Assembly: GCA_964419605.1 (NCBI GenBank)
Contig: CAYQQM010000015.1
Location: 6,429-70,428 of the forward strand
Reading direction: 5' to 3'
Source of the DNA: JABFXX01 sp964419605
GTDB lineage: Bacteria > Myxococcota_A > Polyangia > Haliangiales > Haliangiaceae
Length of the DNA stretch: 64,000 bases
This document shows positions 1 through 9,304 of this stretch, one piece after another; the stretch's first letter is position 1, and each line of letters starts with the position of its first letter. The notes under the pieces are model-generated. The model was not told the DNA's origin, did not search any database, and saw only the letters and a list, made by a program, of their open reading frames with translations. The translations under genes and the position numbers were made by a program.

Positions 1-901
1 ACGTAAGCTTCGCCGTTGTGCGTCCGTCCGGTTCGGGACTTCCCTCTGCAGTTAGAAATTCCGAGGACATCGCGGCTTTTGCCCAGGCTTCGTCCATTCC
101 AAGGCCGTCGATTGTGAGCGGTGCCGAGGCGCGAGGCACGTACACAGTGCCAGGTGGCGGCGGTGCTTTGGCAAGATCGACGTCGAGGGTAGCCGCGACA
201 ACTGCACGTTCGAAGGTGTCGCGCCCACCAAGGCACTGTCCCGTAATAAGTTGATCGGCTGCGGCCTCGCATCCCGGGCATCTCGCGGCTTTCGTCCTCA
301 CTCCCTCGGTCGCCGTACCGACAGGTACGGCTCGGTCGGTCGCTCCGGGCGCGCTCGCGATCTGCTCCGGGCTGCTGTGCCTCGCTCGATAACTTATTAC
401 GGGACAGTGCCTAACGGCCATGCGATCGGATATCCCGTGCCCGCCCACTCGCACCAGTCCGACATACAGCACCGCTTTGCTGGAGTTCCAGTCTGGCCGC
501 ACGACGATATCGTGGACATCTTGGATGATTTCACCGGCCTGCCACGTCTGGGGGGGGTGGGCGAGCTCCATTTCGCTCGGGTCGATGTACATGAAGTCGG
601 TGCTCCCAGCGCTGCCCCGTAGGATGCCAAATACTCGCCAACCCGGACCAGGCGCGCGCTCAACGCGCCAGTAGTGCGCGATTCGCACGCTCTGCCCTGG
701 AGATAGGCCGGCGCTCGGCAGCTCGACGCGATTGCCGACGTAGGTAACTGCGCTGGGACCGAGCGAAACATCGAGTCGCGCAATGTCGCTCGGAACCTGG
801 TCCAGCAAGTTGGCCGCAACGAGCTTGCGATCGATCTTGCGACTGACCGATCCGGAATCCACACACGATAGAAAAAAAACCAGCAGTGCCGCGCGTGTCA
901 T
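1..901 (-). CDS. Surface lipoprotein with CBM9-like domain, in-frame repeat insertion; 3' end outside the window
   Basis: The frame opens with ATG at 901-899, overlapping the TGA of the cNMP-binding gene (ATGA), and stays open for 300 codons to the window edge. The N-terminus is a lipoprotein signal with Cys13 in a Leu-Ser-Cys lipobox, so the protein is probably membrane-anchored. Residues 20-160 are not recognised. Residues of about 164-224 are encoded by the palindromic element at 231-412, which carries no stop in this frame. After it the text resumes as ordinary protein (GGRDTFERAVVAATLDVD). From about residue 255, APLTIDGLGMDEAWAKA is typical of the CBM9-like fold found in outer-surface proteins, and it is cut by the window edge. 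The frame was translated by hand from the sequence. The domain call is tentative because only its first 45 residues are visible. Confidence 0.7.
   Translation of the reverse strand, partial: MTRAALLVFFLSCVDSGSVSRKIDRKLVAANLLDQVPSDIARLDVSLGPSAVTYVGNRVELPSAGLSPGQSVRIAHYWRVERAPGPGWRVFGILRGSAGSTDFMYIDPSEMELAHPPQTWQAGEIIQDVHDIVVRPDWNSSKAVLYVGLVRVGGHGISDRMAVRHCPVISYRARHSSPEQIASAPGATDRAVPVGTATEGVRTKAARCPGCEAAADQLITGQCLGGRDTFERAVVAATLDVDLAKAPPPPGTVYVPRASAPLTIDGLGMDEAWAKAAMSSEFLTAEGSPEPDGRTTAKLT
231..412. repeat. Palindromic element type A, copy 1 (in frame inside a gene)
   Basis: A 182-bp element with perfect 22-bp inverted arms. The left arm starts AGGCACTGTCCCGTAATAAG at 231 and its complement ends at 412. 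A 7-bp stem (CCGTACC at 313-319, GGTACGG at 324-330) has its axis at 321.5, the exact centre of the element. Its core differs from the two copies near 49.3 kb at seven positions. Inserted length plus a possible 3-bp duplication is a multiple of three, so the host lipoprotein frame survives. Confidence 0.9.
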
Positions 902-2100
902 ACGATGAGATCCGAGGCATCGTGAAACAGCGCGCGGTTCTCCTGCTCGCGCGCCTTGGCCAGTTGCTCGACTTCGGCGAGCCAGGCGGGATGCTTTTGG
1001 GCGATAGCTACGAAGTCGCGCTTCGCCAGTTTGAGGACCACCGCGGGTTCCGCCGCGACGACGCTTGCCCCGGCCGGCGAGCCAGTGACCAACGAAATTT
1101 CGCCCACCGCCGCGCCGCAGCCAAGCTCCGCCACAACGCTGCCACCGGCGTGAACTTCGCAACGCCCGGTCACTACGACCCAAAGCGTATCGTTAGGTGA
1201 ACCCTCTGCGACCAGCGTCGTCCCTGCAGGGACGATTTCGGTCGTAAATTTCGCGAGCAATACGTCGCGATCCGCGGCTTCCAACGCCTGAAACAGTTCA
1301 GACGTTCGCATGAGGTTCGCCAATAGCCGCGCCCGAGCGTGAAATGCGAGCACCTCAGCGAGTTGCGGTTGCTTGGCGGCCGCAAGCTCCACCGCCTTCG
1401 CAGGGATTTCAAGCAGCCAAACGTCGCTCTGGGCAACTACCGTAGCCGTTCGATGAGTCCCTCCGACGAGCGCGATCTCGCCAAAAAACGCACCGGAGTA
1501 AAGTTCGCCGAGCGGCGTCGATTCGCGGCTCACCGCAACCGAACCATGCGCGAGCCAGTACAGCGCAAGCGCCGGATCGCCCATCGCGACGATCGTCGCT
1601 CCGGCGGGGTATGCACGCGCAGTCATGACGCCCACTAGTGCGCGCGCCCCGGGCTTGGACAATGCAGACAACAGCGGCGCCGGGGCAACGTTCCCGGAGC
1701 TCCGTTCGGCTAACCACGGACCGAGCGTTGCGATGACCTTACGAGCATCGTCGATAGGCGACCCTGACTCGGCAATCTCTACCGCGGGCTGTTCTGCCTG
1801 CACCGGTTTTTCCATCGCAAAGTGCGGACCGCCCGTCGCGTACGTGTCGATCACATGCTCGACGAGTTCAACGCCGCGAATGCTCCCCTGCTCAGCGAGG
1901 TATCGCCCACACGCAACCGCAAGCGCGACCTGACCGCTTGCACACGCCCCCTCCCCAACCGCCAAAAACGCAGCCTCCGCATCCTCGGGGTATCCGAGTG
2001 CTCCTAGAATCGCCGCAGCCTCTAGCCACGCACCGTAGTCGCTTGCGCGGGTGGTCAAAGCGCCGATCGAACGAGCGAGATCCTGTTCCGTAACGGTCAC
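898..2100 (-). CDS. Protein with two cyclic-nucleotide-binding (Crp-type) domains
   Basis: This 400-residue protein has a helical N-terminal region (1-140) rich in Ala, followed by two tandem cNMP-binding beta-roll domains at about 145-245 and 265-375. The first holds the phosphate-binding cassette FGEIALVGGTHRTAT with the conserved Arg (R217). The second reads VGEISLVTGSPAGAS, so that Arg is missing and cyclic-nucleotide binding there is doubtful. There is no helix-turn-helix or membrane segment, so it is not a Crp transcription factor. A cytoplasmic sensor or scaffold is more likely. It probably forms an operon with the lipoprotein downstream through the ATGA overlap. Confidence 0.85.
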   Translation of the reverse strand: MTVTEQDLARSIGALTTRASDYGAWLEAAAILGALGYPEDAEAAFLAVGEGACASGQVALAVACGRYLAEQGSIRGVELVEHVIDTYATGGPHFAMEKPVQAEQPAVEIAESGSPIDDARKVIATLGPWLAERSSGNVAPAPLLSALSKPGARALVGVMTARAYPAGATIVAMGDPALALYWLAHGSVAVSRESTPLGELYSGAFFGEIALVGGTHRTATVVAQSDVWLLEIPAKAVELAAAKQPQLAEVLAFHARARLLANLMRTSELFQALEAADRDVLLAKFTTEIVPAGTTLVAEGSPNDTLWVVVTGRCEVHAGGSVVAELGCGAAVGEISLVTGSPAGASVVAAEPAVVLKLAKRDFVAIAQKHPAWLAEVEQLAKAREQENRALFHDASDLIV

Positions 2101-2298
2101 CCGACCGTTATACCCGGCTCGGCGTGCCTAAAGGAGTTTCAACCGCAAGCCGATTGCTATCCGGTTGTATTTGCTACCCCAGCAGTGCCCGCATCAAGCC
2201 CGGCTCGCCCCGTTGGCACCGGCCGTCCAATGCGATACATCCTTGCGCAGGCGGGACAGGTACGCCCAACCACATTACGCGGCGTGGAGGATTTTTGA

Positions 2299-4458
2299 AT
2301 GTCTGAATTAGCGGCCAGGCAGACGGGAACCAACCTCGGTCAGCGCTCCCCAAGCCAGCAGGTCGCGCAGGTGCCCGAGCCCGGCAAGGTCACCCTGACA
2401 CAGAATCTGTACCGGAGAACACACGCCGTCGCGCAAGCGGATAGCGCAACGACATCCGCCCCGCCCGATCCGCCGTCGCGAACCGCAACCTGGCAGCAAA
2501 TTGCAGATGCTGCGGACGATCCCAACGCGCAAGCGGAGCTCGATATTGCGTGGATCGAGTCCCTGCCCGCCCATATCCAGGAAAGTATCGACACCGCTTT
2601 TGCAGACTCCAAAGCGGCCGCGAAGGCCTCTCGGTCCGCCGCTCCGGGACTCGCCAAGCTCGAGGCCGAGATCCGCGCAGCCCAGAAGCAACTGATTCGG
2701 GATACCAAGCTCCGACTCGCCCAAGCGAACCAGCCTTCCGGAGGCAACGACGTCGCGCGCGATCCGATCTACGCCGCGGAATACCAACGCCTTGAGCTGG
2801 AGCGGGATCACCAAAAACAAGCGCATTTGAAACAGATCGCGCAGAGCCAGGATTCTGCGGTTCCCATGGAGCAGCCAAAGCAATCGGTCGCGCGCCCCGA
2901 GACCTCCACGGTGAAACGCCTCGAGGGAAAGGCATTGGCCCGAACAAATTTCATGTCATGGGCTGTCCACGTGTGCGGCACGGCAGATGCCGCCAAGGCG
3001 CACTTCATGAGCATTAAACAAGTCAAAGGACATCCCGGCATGTTCTTAGCGGGCGATGCCAGGGCCCGATTCGAAGCGGCACTTGCCGATTTCGACGCGA
3101 ACAATCCCGGCTATACCATCGTCGGTACCACGGTGGCCCACGCGCAGCGCGGAAGGCATCAAGAGCGGTGGGGCGTAGGCATGCTCGGTCATGCGCTCGG
3201 GGAATCGTTCGACCTTCGCGCGTACGACAACCCGAACATCAAGATAGACGACAAGCACAGCTACGCATATCTCATCGCCAAATTCGGCGGCGAGGGCGGC
3301 AAGCGCGGCAGTGGGCGAGCAACGATGTCGATCTCCGAATCGGCGATTGAACGAACCGGCCAAGAAACCGTCGAGGGCAAGCGATCGACCGAAGGCGCCG
3401 CTCTAATCGACGAAGTGCGACGCCAATTCGCCGAAATGAGCCTCACCTCCGAACGTCTTAGCCGTTCGTTAGAAAACGAAATGCCCCGGCTTCAAGCGGC
3501 ACGCGACATGTACTTCGATCAACCCGACCTTCTGGCCGAACTGACCCAAGCGCAATCGGACTACACACGCGGCGACTCGGTGGCGCGGAAACGGCTACAG
3601 AGCCAGGCTTTTAGCAGCCCCGAGGAGAAACTTGCGGCCATCGGTCAAATCAAACAAGATCTTGCTGCGCTAGTCGACGAAAAAGCCGACGCGCTTGCAA
3701 AGTCCAAAGCAACCGTTCAACAAGCACTAGAGCACGCGTTCGCGACCTGGACAGCCGCCATTCAAATCGACATCGACGCAGACGACGCGGTTTTAACCGA
3801 AAATAAAAGTGCGAGAACCCAGATTGCCGAAGAACAACGGGCACTTTCGTCTATCGACGCTGCCGATGCAGACGCTTTCGCGCAGCTGGAAGCGTTTGCC
3901 GCTAGCCACGACCTAACTCGCCCCGAAGACAAGAAGCGTGTCCCGGACAACGCAAAGGCCTATAAAAAGGTCCTGGCACGCGAACTGCAAACCCGCGGTG
4001 CCAAGACGAGCAAGGCACTGGCTTCGCATGATGCTGACGCGCATGCCGACATCAAAGCTCTCAACTTCTACAAGGCCAAACTATTGGACCCCGCGTTTGT
4101 GTTCGGCAAAGGCAAGAGAAATCCCGACGGACATTGGAGCTCACGCTATCAAGCTGAGGCCGTTCCACTCATGCAGCTTCTGGAGAACGGCACTGTGCAC
4201 AACGACCCCATGCCAACTCCAACGGTGGTTCGAGCGCGGCAGGGCGTGTTCAATGCCGAGGTCGTCGTCACGCTCGTCAAGTTCGGGTTTGCGCCCGGAG
4301 CTAATTACGGTGACACCATGCACTTCGATTTCATCGAAGGCTTCAACCGTGCCGTGCCCGGTGGCCGCAGCCAGGAAAACCTGAAACGAACCCGTTTCAG
4401 CCCAGAGGGCGATCTCGATCGGCCGATGCCTACACACAACCCCGAGTCCGAAACGTGA
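2299..4458 (+). CDS. M15-peptidase-like protein with injection-system-type N-terminus
   Basis: A 719-residue protein preceded by a good ribosome-binding site (GGAGG at 2286-2290). Residues 25-40 (VPEPGKVTLTQNLYRR) resemble the leader seen before DUF4157 domains in eCIS-associated proteins of myxobacteria. Around residue 298 is H-xx-G-x-S-x-D (GHALGESFDLR), matching the SxHxxGxAxD zinc motif of family M15 D,D/L,D-peptidases. Near the C-terminus, DTMHF (D672, H675) matches the closing D/ExxH motif. Between them lie about 300 residues of charged, probably coiled-coil sequence, which is unusual for M15. No signal peptide is seen. A peptidoglycan-cutting effector or cargo is inferred, not shown. 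The stop overlaps the next gene (GTGA). Confidence 0.6.
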   Translation: MSELAARQTGTNLGQRSPSQQVAQVPEPGKVTLTQNLYRRTHAVAQADSATTSAPPDPPSRTATWQQIADAADDPNAQAELDIAWIESLPAHIQESIDTAFADSKAAAKASRSAAPGLAKLEAEIRAAQKQLIRDTKLRLAQANQPSGGNDVARDPIYAAEYQRLELERDHQKQAHLKQIAQSQDSAVPMEQPKQSVARPETSTVKRLEGKALARTNFMSWAVHVCGTADAAKAHFMSIKQVKGHPGMFLAGDARARFEAALADFDANNPGYTIVGTTVAHAQRGRHQERWGVGMLGHALGESFDLRAYDNPNIKIDDKHSYAYLIAKFGGEGGKRGSGRATMSISESAIERTGQETVEGKRSTEGAALIDEVRRQFAEMSLTSERLSRSLENEMPRLQAARDMYFDQPDLLAELTQAQSDYTRGDSVARKRLQSQAFSSPEEKLAAIGQIKQDLAALVDEKADALAKSKATVQQALEHAFATWTAAIQIDIDADDAVLTENKSARTQIAEEQRALSSIDAADADAFAQLEAFAASHDLTRPEDKKRVPDNAKAYKKVLARELQTRGAKTSKALASHDADAHADIKALNFYKAKLLDPAFVFGKGKRNPDGHWSSRYQAEAVPLMQLLENGTVHNDPMPTPTVVRARQGVFNAEVVVTLVKFGFAPGANYGDTMHFDFIEGFNRAVPGGRSQENLKRTRFSPEGDLDRPMPTHNPESET

Positions 4459-6476
4459 TCCTGCGGCTCGGACTTGTAGCAATCGCGTTGCTAGCCGGCT
4501 GTGATGGTTCGTCATCAAAACGGGCAGCTGCCGCCCCTCCCACGCAGGGGTCCTCATCCAAGCTTGCCTTGGCCGGGGAAGGGAGCGGTGTCAAACCAAA
4601 CTCGCAGATCGCGCGAGATACTTCAGTACTCCCCGTCACAACCCATTCAGGTGGCGCCGTGATCGGAGTCGGACAGCCCCGGATGCAACTTGCGCGCGAA
4701 CGGCCATTTCGATTGGCATTGCGAGCGCAGCGCCAGCTGGTCCTGGCCGAAGACGCCGGTTCGATCGCGATCTGGAATCTCGCGACGGGTGAGTTGATCC
4801 GGCGTCTTGAACCGCTCCCCGGTCCGTTCCCCAGCGCGCCAACCTTTGCGATTTCTCTCGACGCGCAGTGGTTAGCCGTCGGGTCACACCGCAAGACGCG
4901 AGTCTATGCGCCCCCGTTTGATCAGGTGTATTTTACGCCCGGGTGTTCGGAGGCTCGCGCGTTCTCGCACGACTCGAAGCTGTTTGCGTGTCACAATACG
5001 TTGCCGGAAATTTGGAACGTGGCTGAAAAAAAGCGCGTAGCACAGGCGCCGGATAGCGCGGTGTTGCTCATGCCGCAGGCGGTCCAGTTCTCCGCAGACG
5101 ATCGCAGCCTGTACTGGGCAACCGATCACGAGATCATTCGATGGAATTTTTCGAGCGGCGGCGCACTCCAGCAGGTCCACAAGAGCCGAGACAAACTCCT
5201 GAATGTGGTGTTTTCCGAGGGCAGCGATACGGCCTTCATCAGTACGCGGACGCCCGGGTCTTACAAGCACACCAGCGCCTTGATCGACCTAGCCTCAGGA
5301 ACGGTGTCCGCGTCAGACCGCGAATTCGACGCCGCCGTTTCCTTCTCAGGCAAACGGATAGCGTACGCGTCCGGCGATCGAGCTCGCGTCGTGGACGCGG
5401 CCAGCGGAAAGGCGATTTGGTCTACCCAAACAGCGGCGACGGTGCATCGAGCGGCCTACGCCAACGACAGAGATGTCATCGCCTACGTCGAGGGCAAACA
5501 CATTCGCGTTGTAGACCTTGCAGCCGGGCCACTGCGCTTCGGCGCGACATCGCGTTTTGCCGGATGGATCGACGAAGGAGTCGCGGCCATCGAGCGCATC
5601 GAGAAATTCGAACAACTGCGCCTTGCAGATCGAACATGGAGTCCGGCTGACCGAGCAACCCTGGCGGCCAAAACGAGCGCCCCCGCGTGGGCGACCTGGA
5701 TCGCAGCTGGCGGGACGGTCGCCGCCGAGGCAAGCCCGCGCCACAACACACAACCCGATGCAAGAAGTGGGACCGCATGCATGCCCAAACTCCGAACGTG
5801 GTCAGCCAACGGCGGCGCAAGGACGTTCACAATGGCCTGCAAATCGGCCGATTCGGCGGAGCCCGGTTGGGCCATCGGCGGAGGATCGGTCGTCGGAGTG
5901 GGCGAGAAATCCGCCATAGTGTACGACGCGAAAACCGGCCGTCGCACCGGAGTGATCCACGTTGAGCGTCCGAGGCTCGACGAGCCCGAATTCGAATGGA
6001 CCTTTTGGGACATGGCGCTCTCCCAAGAAGCAAACCTGCTCGCCCTCATCTCGCGAGGTCCCAAGTTGCCACCCGAAGGCACGCCGGATCCACGCGAGGA
6101 TGCACTCCATGTCGATGACTTACGAGACAGGACCCGCTGCGAAACCGACCTGTCCGGCGAATGTCGAATGGAATTCACGCTGTCGCTCTACACGATCGGC
6201 AGGACGGTAGAAAGGACATGGCTCGTGCAACTCGAACCACCCCATGGAGCTGTGCGGACCACTCAGCCCTCCGCCGTGGCATTCGACCGCGCCGGCAAGC
6301 GTATCCTCGTCGGTATGGCTGACGGCGAAATCCACGTGATGTCCACAACCTCGCCCGAACCTAGACACATCGAACGTTTCCACCATGGACCGATCGTAAA
6401 GCTCGCCGTCTCGCCAGGCGGCGGCTGGGCATTCTCCGAAGACGCCGCCGGACAGCAGCGGCTTTGGCCGCTTTAG
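4455..6476 (+). CDS. Beta-propeller (WD40-like) lipoprotein
   Basis: Starts with GTG at 4455, overlapping the stop of the preceding gene by 4 bp, so coupled translation is likely. The leader MILRLGLVAIALLAGC is a lipoprotein signal with the lipidated Cys at 16. The body contains repeated propeller-blade text such as GSIAIWNLATGELIRRL and a C-terminal blade with GPIVKLAVSPGGGWAFSED. This is typical of WD40/quinoprotein-type propellers of 6-7 blades. It is expected in the periplasm or on the outer membrane as a binding scaffold. No catalytic motif is seen. The partner is unknown, but coupling to the M15-like gene suggests a shared role. Confidence 0.75.
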   Translation: MILRLGLVAIALLAGCDGSSSKRAAAAPPTQGSSSKLALAGEGSGVKPNSQIARDTSVLPVTTHSGGAVIGVGQPRMQLARERPFRLALRAQRQLVLAEDAGSIAIWNLATGELIRRLEPLPGPFPSAPTFAISLDAQWLAVGSHRKTRVYAPPFDQVYFTPGCSEARAFSHDSKLFACHNTLPEIWNVAEKKRVAQAPDSAVLLMPQAVQFSADDRSLYWATDHEIIRWNFSSGGALQQVHKSRDKLLNVVFSEGSDTAFISTRTPGSYKHTSALIDLASGTVSASDREFDAAVSFSGKRIAYASGDRARVVDAASGKAIWSTQTAATVHRAAYANDRDVIAYVEGKHIRVVDLAAGPLRFGATSRFAGWIDEGVAAIERIEKFEQLRLADRTWSPADRATLAAKTSAPAWATWIAAGGTVAAEASPRHNTQPDARSGTACMPKLRTWSANGGARTFTMACKSADSAEPGWAIGGGSVVGVGEKSAIVYDAKTGRRTGVIHVERPRLDEPEFEWTFWDMALSQEANLLALISRGPKLPPEGTPDPREDALHVDDLRDRTRCETDLSGECRMEFTLSLYTIGRTVERTWLVQLEPPHGAVRTTQPSAVAFDRAGKRILVGMADGEIHVMSTTSPEPRHIERFHHGPIVKLAVSPGGGWAFSEDAAGQQRLWPL

Positions 6477-6574
6477 GCACCGACCCGCAGAACTTGGCTG
6501 GTACAGGTCCCGGCTTATGTAGGACAAAGTAAGTTTTTTGACTTCATTTGGCTACGCAGCGATCATTTCGCAAG

Positions 6575-6991
6575 ATGAAACGTCGAGCCTTCGACTTGTC
6601 CCATGTGCTTGAGTCTACGTGGCCGCGAGCTTCGCTGGAGGTCACGGAGGCGGAGAAGCGAATATATAATCGCTTCGATAAGGCGTTTGTCGTCGTTATT
6701 GGTAGCGAACTTTACGGCGATGCTGTGGCCGTTGCGCGCAACATCTCGGCCGGCGGGCTGCTCGTCGAAATGTCGTATGCGCCGCCGCTCGGCTCGGTGG
6801 TTACAGTGCATTTTCAGTACCCGCGCGATGCCGGGACGGTCGATGAAATCGTCGCCCGCGCGGAGGTCAAGCACCACCATTACTTAAACTTTGCTAGCGC
6901 AGACGATCAGGCGAGCACGCGCGCAATCGGGCTGCGATTTATCGAGTTTTTGGACCCTGGAGAAGGCGTGGAGAATGACCGCATTCACTGA
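6575..6991 (+). CDS. PilZ-domain protein
   Basis: A small single-domain protein. NRFDKAFVV followed by ARNISAGGLLVEM gives the N-x-S-x-x-G motif of PilZ domains, which bind cyclic di-GMP. The preceding RxxxR motif is only partly present (KRIYNR), so c-di-GMP binding is plausible but not certain. The open frame extends back to a TTG at 6548. The ATG at 6575 (138 residues) is used here, but neither start has a convincing Shine-Dalgarno sequence. It stands alone in a short gap between two longer genes, and no associated output domain is present. Confidence 0.8.
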   Translation: MKRRAFDLSHVLESTWPRASLEVTEAEKRIYNRFDKAFVVVIGSELYGDAVAVARNISAGGLLVEMSYAPPLGSVVTVHFQYPRDAGTVDEIVARAEVKHHHYLNFASADDQASTRAIGLRFIEFLDPGEGVENDRIH

Positions 6992-7101
6992 GGTCAGCCC
7001 ACGTGGTCCCGTCTGGCCCACAATTCAGCTTGCGCCGAAGCCCACGACTCGGTAAAGCCTCGCATACCACGCGCCCATCCAGCCCGGCCGGGCGACGCCC
7101 T

Positions 7102-8661
7102 ATGCGACTCTGCATCGTCTACTTTGCTATCAGCGCTGCCCTGGCGAGTATCGCCCCTGTCAGAGCAGCAACTCCCGATGATGCGTCGGCCCTTGCTTTG
7201 CTCGGCCAAATTGGCGGCAGCGATCCAGCAACCCGCAACGCCGCAATGGCAAAACTCGACAAAGTCGCGCCCACGGCCATCGATGCCATTGCATCGTTTC
7301 TGGCGCGCAAACGCGAGACCGATATCGAGCAGCGGCGCCAAGTCCTGGCAACGATCGGTGCCGAGGTTCCGGACAGCAAAGGCCGTTTCCCCACCCCGCC
7401 GCGCCGTTCGGCGAAAGACCAAGAGCTGGCCGATAACCTCGACTGGCTCGCCGCGCTCACCGCCTTGCCGAGCTCGACCGATCCCCTCGTGGGACTGAGC
7501 GAAGTGATCGCCGACGATGCAGCGATCCGAGCACTTGCGCGCACCAACGACATGCGGGCAGCTTCGATTCTATTCAGCGTAGCCTTCGGCGAAGAAACCA
7601 TCATCTATCGCGATGAAATTGGGCGTTACCTCCGCACGATGGAGCCCTACAGTGTGCCGGCGTTAATGACAGAATCTCAGTCGCGCAATTACGACCGCAA
7701 GCGGTACGCAACCTACCAACTCGAGCGGATCGACCGGCAAGAACCCGGCAAAGCGCTGCGCGCCGCCGCTGGCGATGAATCGCTCGCGATCGCGCTGCTA
7801 GAGGGATTTGCGGCCACGCGCCATCGCGAAGCTGTTCACGCGGTTTGGACGAAGGTCAACGCTGACTCGCCGAGAATCCGAAGCGCTGCTCGCACTGCCT
7901 GGATGGCGTACATCACGGGCCCACCACCGCCGCCCGCGCCCAAGAAGCGCCTGCAGCTTCCCGGTGGAAAGCTCACCAAGAAAGAGAAGCCGCTGTGGCT
8001 GACGTACCGCGAGCTCGCGGACAACGAACTGCGCAAAGCCGCCAATGAGCTGTTGCACGAAAATCTGCCGTTGGAAGATCCTCGATTGGACGACAACGAT
8101 GACGATCGACCGGTCAGTACAGTGAAGGTCGATCTCACCGACCTGACCAAGCGCATCTGGGCCCATTACGACGGGGAGCGCGCCGCGCAGCAACGCATCC
8201 ATTGGAGTGCCGCCAACGCACTCGCTCAAGCCGGCGATCTGAACGGCGCAACGACCCAGATCGATCGCATGCTGGCCCAGGACCCTGAGCACGATCGCAA
8301 AGTGCAAATGGCAGCAATCTACTTTCGCCACGCGAAGGAACTCGAACGCCTGCAAAAGTGGGTAGAGGCGGAAGCAGCGTACTCTAAGGCTTTCGGGCTC
8401 GATCCAGAGGGATCCCGGGCGACCGAAGCACTCGCGGGACACCATTTTTCGCTGGGTAAGTCGCTCGAAGCGAAAGGAAAAAACGGCGCGCCCGACTTCC
8501 GCCGCGCGGTTGCACTGCGCCCCGACTACGGTCAGGCCAAGGCCGCCGCGAAAATGGCGAGCCATCCAGCTAGACCCACGTGGCCATTGTGGGGTGCCGG
8601 AGCAGCGTTTGCTGCAGCGCTCGGACTCCTGGCGGCCGGCGTGATAAGACGCCGAACGTGA
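7102..8661 (+). CDS. Secreted/membrane HEAT- and TPR-repeat protein
   Basis: The open frame starts at 7003, but the first 33 residues are basic and Ser/Pro-rich. The ATG at 7102 begins a clean signal peptide (MRLCIVYFAISAALASIAPVRA) and is preferred, giving 519 residues. Residues 25-260 read as HEAT-like helical repeats. A proline-rich linker (GPPPPPAPKKR) follows, then TPR-like helices around 390-480. The C-terminus is one membrane helix (about 495-513) ending in positive RRRT, so the bulk is probably periplasmic. No enzyme motif is seen, and a scaffold role is inferred from the repeats. Its TGA overlaps the thymidylate kinase start region. Confidence 0.7.
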   Translation: MRLCIVYFAISAALASIAPVRAATPDDASALALLGQIGGSDPATRNAAMAKLDKVAPTAIDAIASFLARKRETDIEQRRQVLATIGAEVPDSKGRFPTPPRRSAKDQELADNLDWLAALTALPSSTDPLVGLSEVIADDAAIRALARTNDMRAASILFSVAFGEETIIYRDEIGRYLRTMEPYSVPALMTESQSRNYDRKRYATYQLERIDRQEPGKALRAAAGDESLAIALLEGFAATRHREAVHAVWTKVNADSPRIRSAARTAWMAYITGPPPPPAPKKRLQLPGGKLTKKEKPLWLTYRELADNELRKAANELLHENLPLEDPRLDDNDDDRPVSTVKVDLTDLTKRIWAHYDGERAAQQRIHWSAANALAQAGDLNGATTQIDRMLAQDPEHDRKVQMAAIYFRHAKELERLQKWVEAEAAYSKAFGLDPEGSRATEALAGHHFSLGKSLEAKGKNGAPDFRRAVALRPDYGQAKAAAKMASHPARPTWPLWGAGAAFAAALGLLAAGVIRRRT

Positions 8662-8672
8662 AGGTATTAGGG

Positions 8673-9263
8673 GTGCTCATTGTCATCGAAGGACTCGATG
8701 GTGCAGGCACGACCACGCAGGCCAAGCGACTCGCGGACCATTTCGGCGCAACCGCGCACCTAACGCGCCAGCCGAGCGACGGCCCGGTCGGTCGTCTGAT
8801 TCGCGAAATGTTGACCGGCAGTCACTCGATTCCAGGCCAAGATCTATCGCAAAACACCTTTGGCTTGCTTTTCGCGGCGGACCGCCTCGACCACCTGCAG
8901 CGCGAAGTCGAGCCAGCCCTTGCAGCTGGAAAAACGGTGATTTCGGACCGCTGGTACCACTCATCGTTTGCCTACCAGGGCACCGGTGCGGAGCGAGATT
9001 GGATCAGTGCCCTCAACGCGCGCGCCCGTCGGCCAGAACTGACGATCTTCCTCGAAGTCCGGCCAGAGGTCGCCGCTAAGCGCCGGGCCGCAGCCAAGCG
9101 TCGCCAAGAGTTATTCGAAGATCTCCAGATGCAGATCGAGGTCGATGCAGGGTACCGAGCCACGATCGCCGAGTTGCGCGCCGCGGGGGAGCGCATCGAA
9201 TGTATCGATGGCGAGATGCCCGAAGCCGCCGTGTTCGCAGCGATCCTTCAGTTGCTTGGGTAG
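8673..9263 (+). CDS. tmk: Thymidylate kinase
   Basis: Phosphorylates dTMP to dTDP using ATP in DNA precursor synthesis. The P-loop is EGLDGAGTTTQ, and DRWYHSSFAYQG is the DR(Y/W) substrate motif. The LID region RRAAAKRRQELFED is Arg-rich. At about 196 residues it is a normal size for the family. GTG at 8673 has GAAGG 8 bases upstream. An alternative GTG at 8658 overlaps the preceding stop (GTGA) and would add five residues. The longer frame from 8580 runs inside the previous gene and is rejected. Confidence 0.92.
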   Translation: MLIVIEGLDGAGTTTQAKRLADHFGATAHLTRQPSDGPVGRLIREMLTGSHSIPGQDLSQNTFGLLFAADRLDHLQREVEPALAAGKTVISDRWYHSSFAYQGTGAERDWISALNARARRPELTIFLEVRPEVAAKRRAAAKRRQELFEDLQMQIEVDAGYRATIAELRAAGERIECIDGEMPEAAVFAAILQLLG

Positions 9264-9304
9264 TTAGGGTTTGACCATAGACAGCAGCGAAGGCCAACGG
9301 CCAC

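Noticed and set aside
251..622. A 123-residue plus-strand frame within the first kilobase.
   Set aside because: Low-complexity translation of repeat and of the opposite strand of the lipoprotein; no homology and no start signal.
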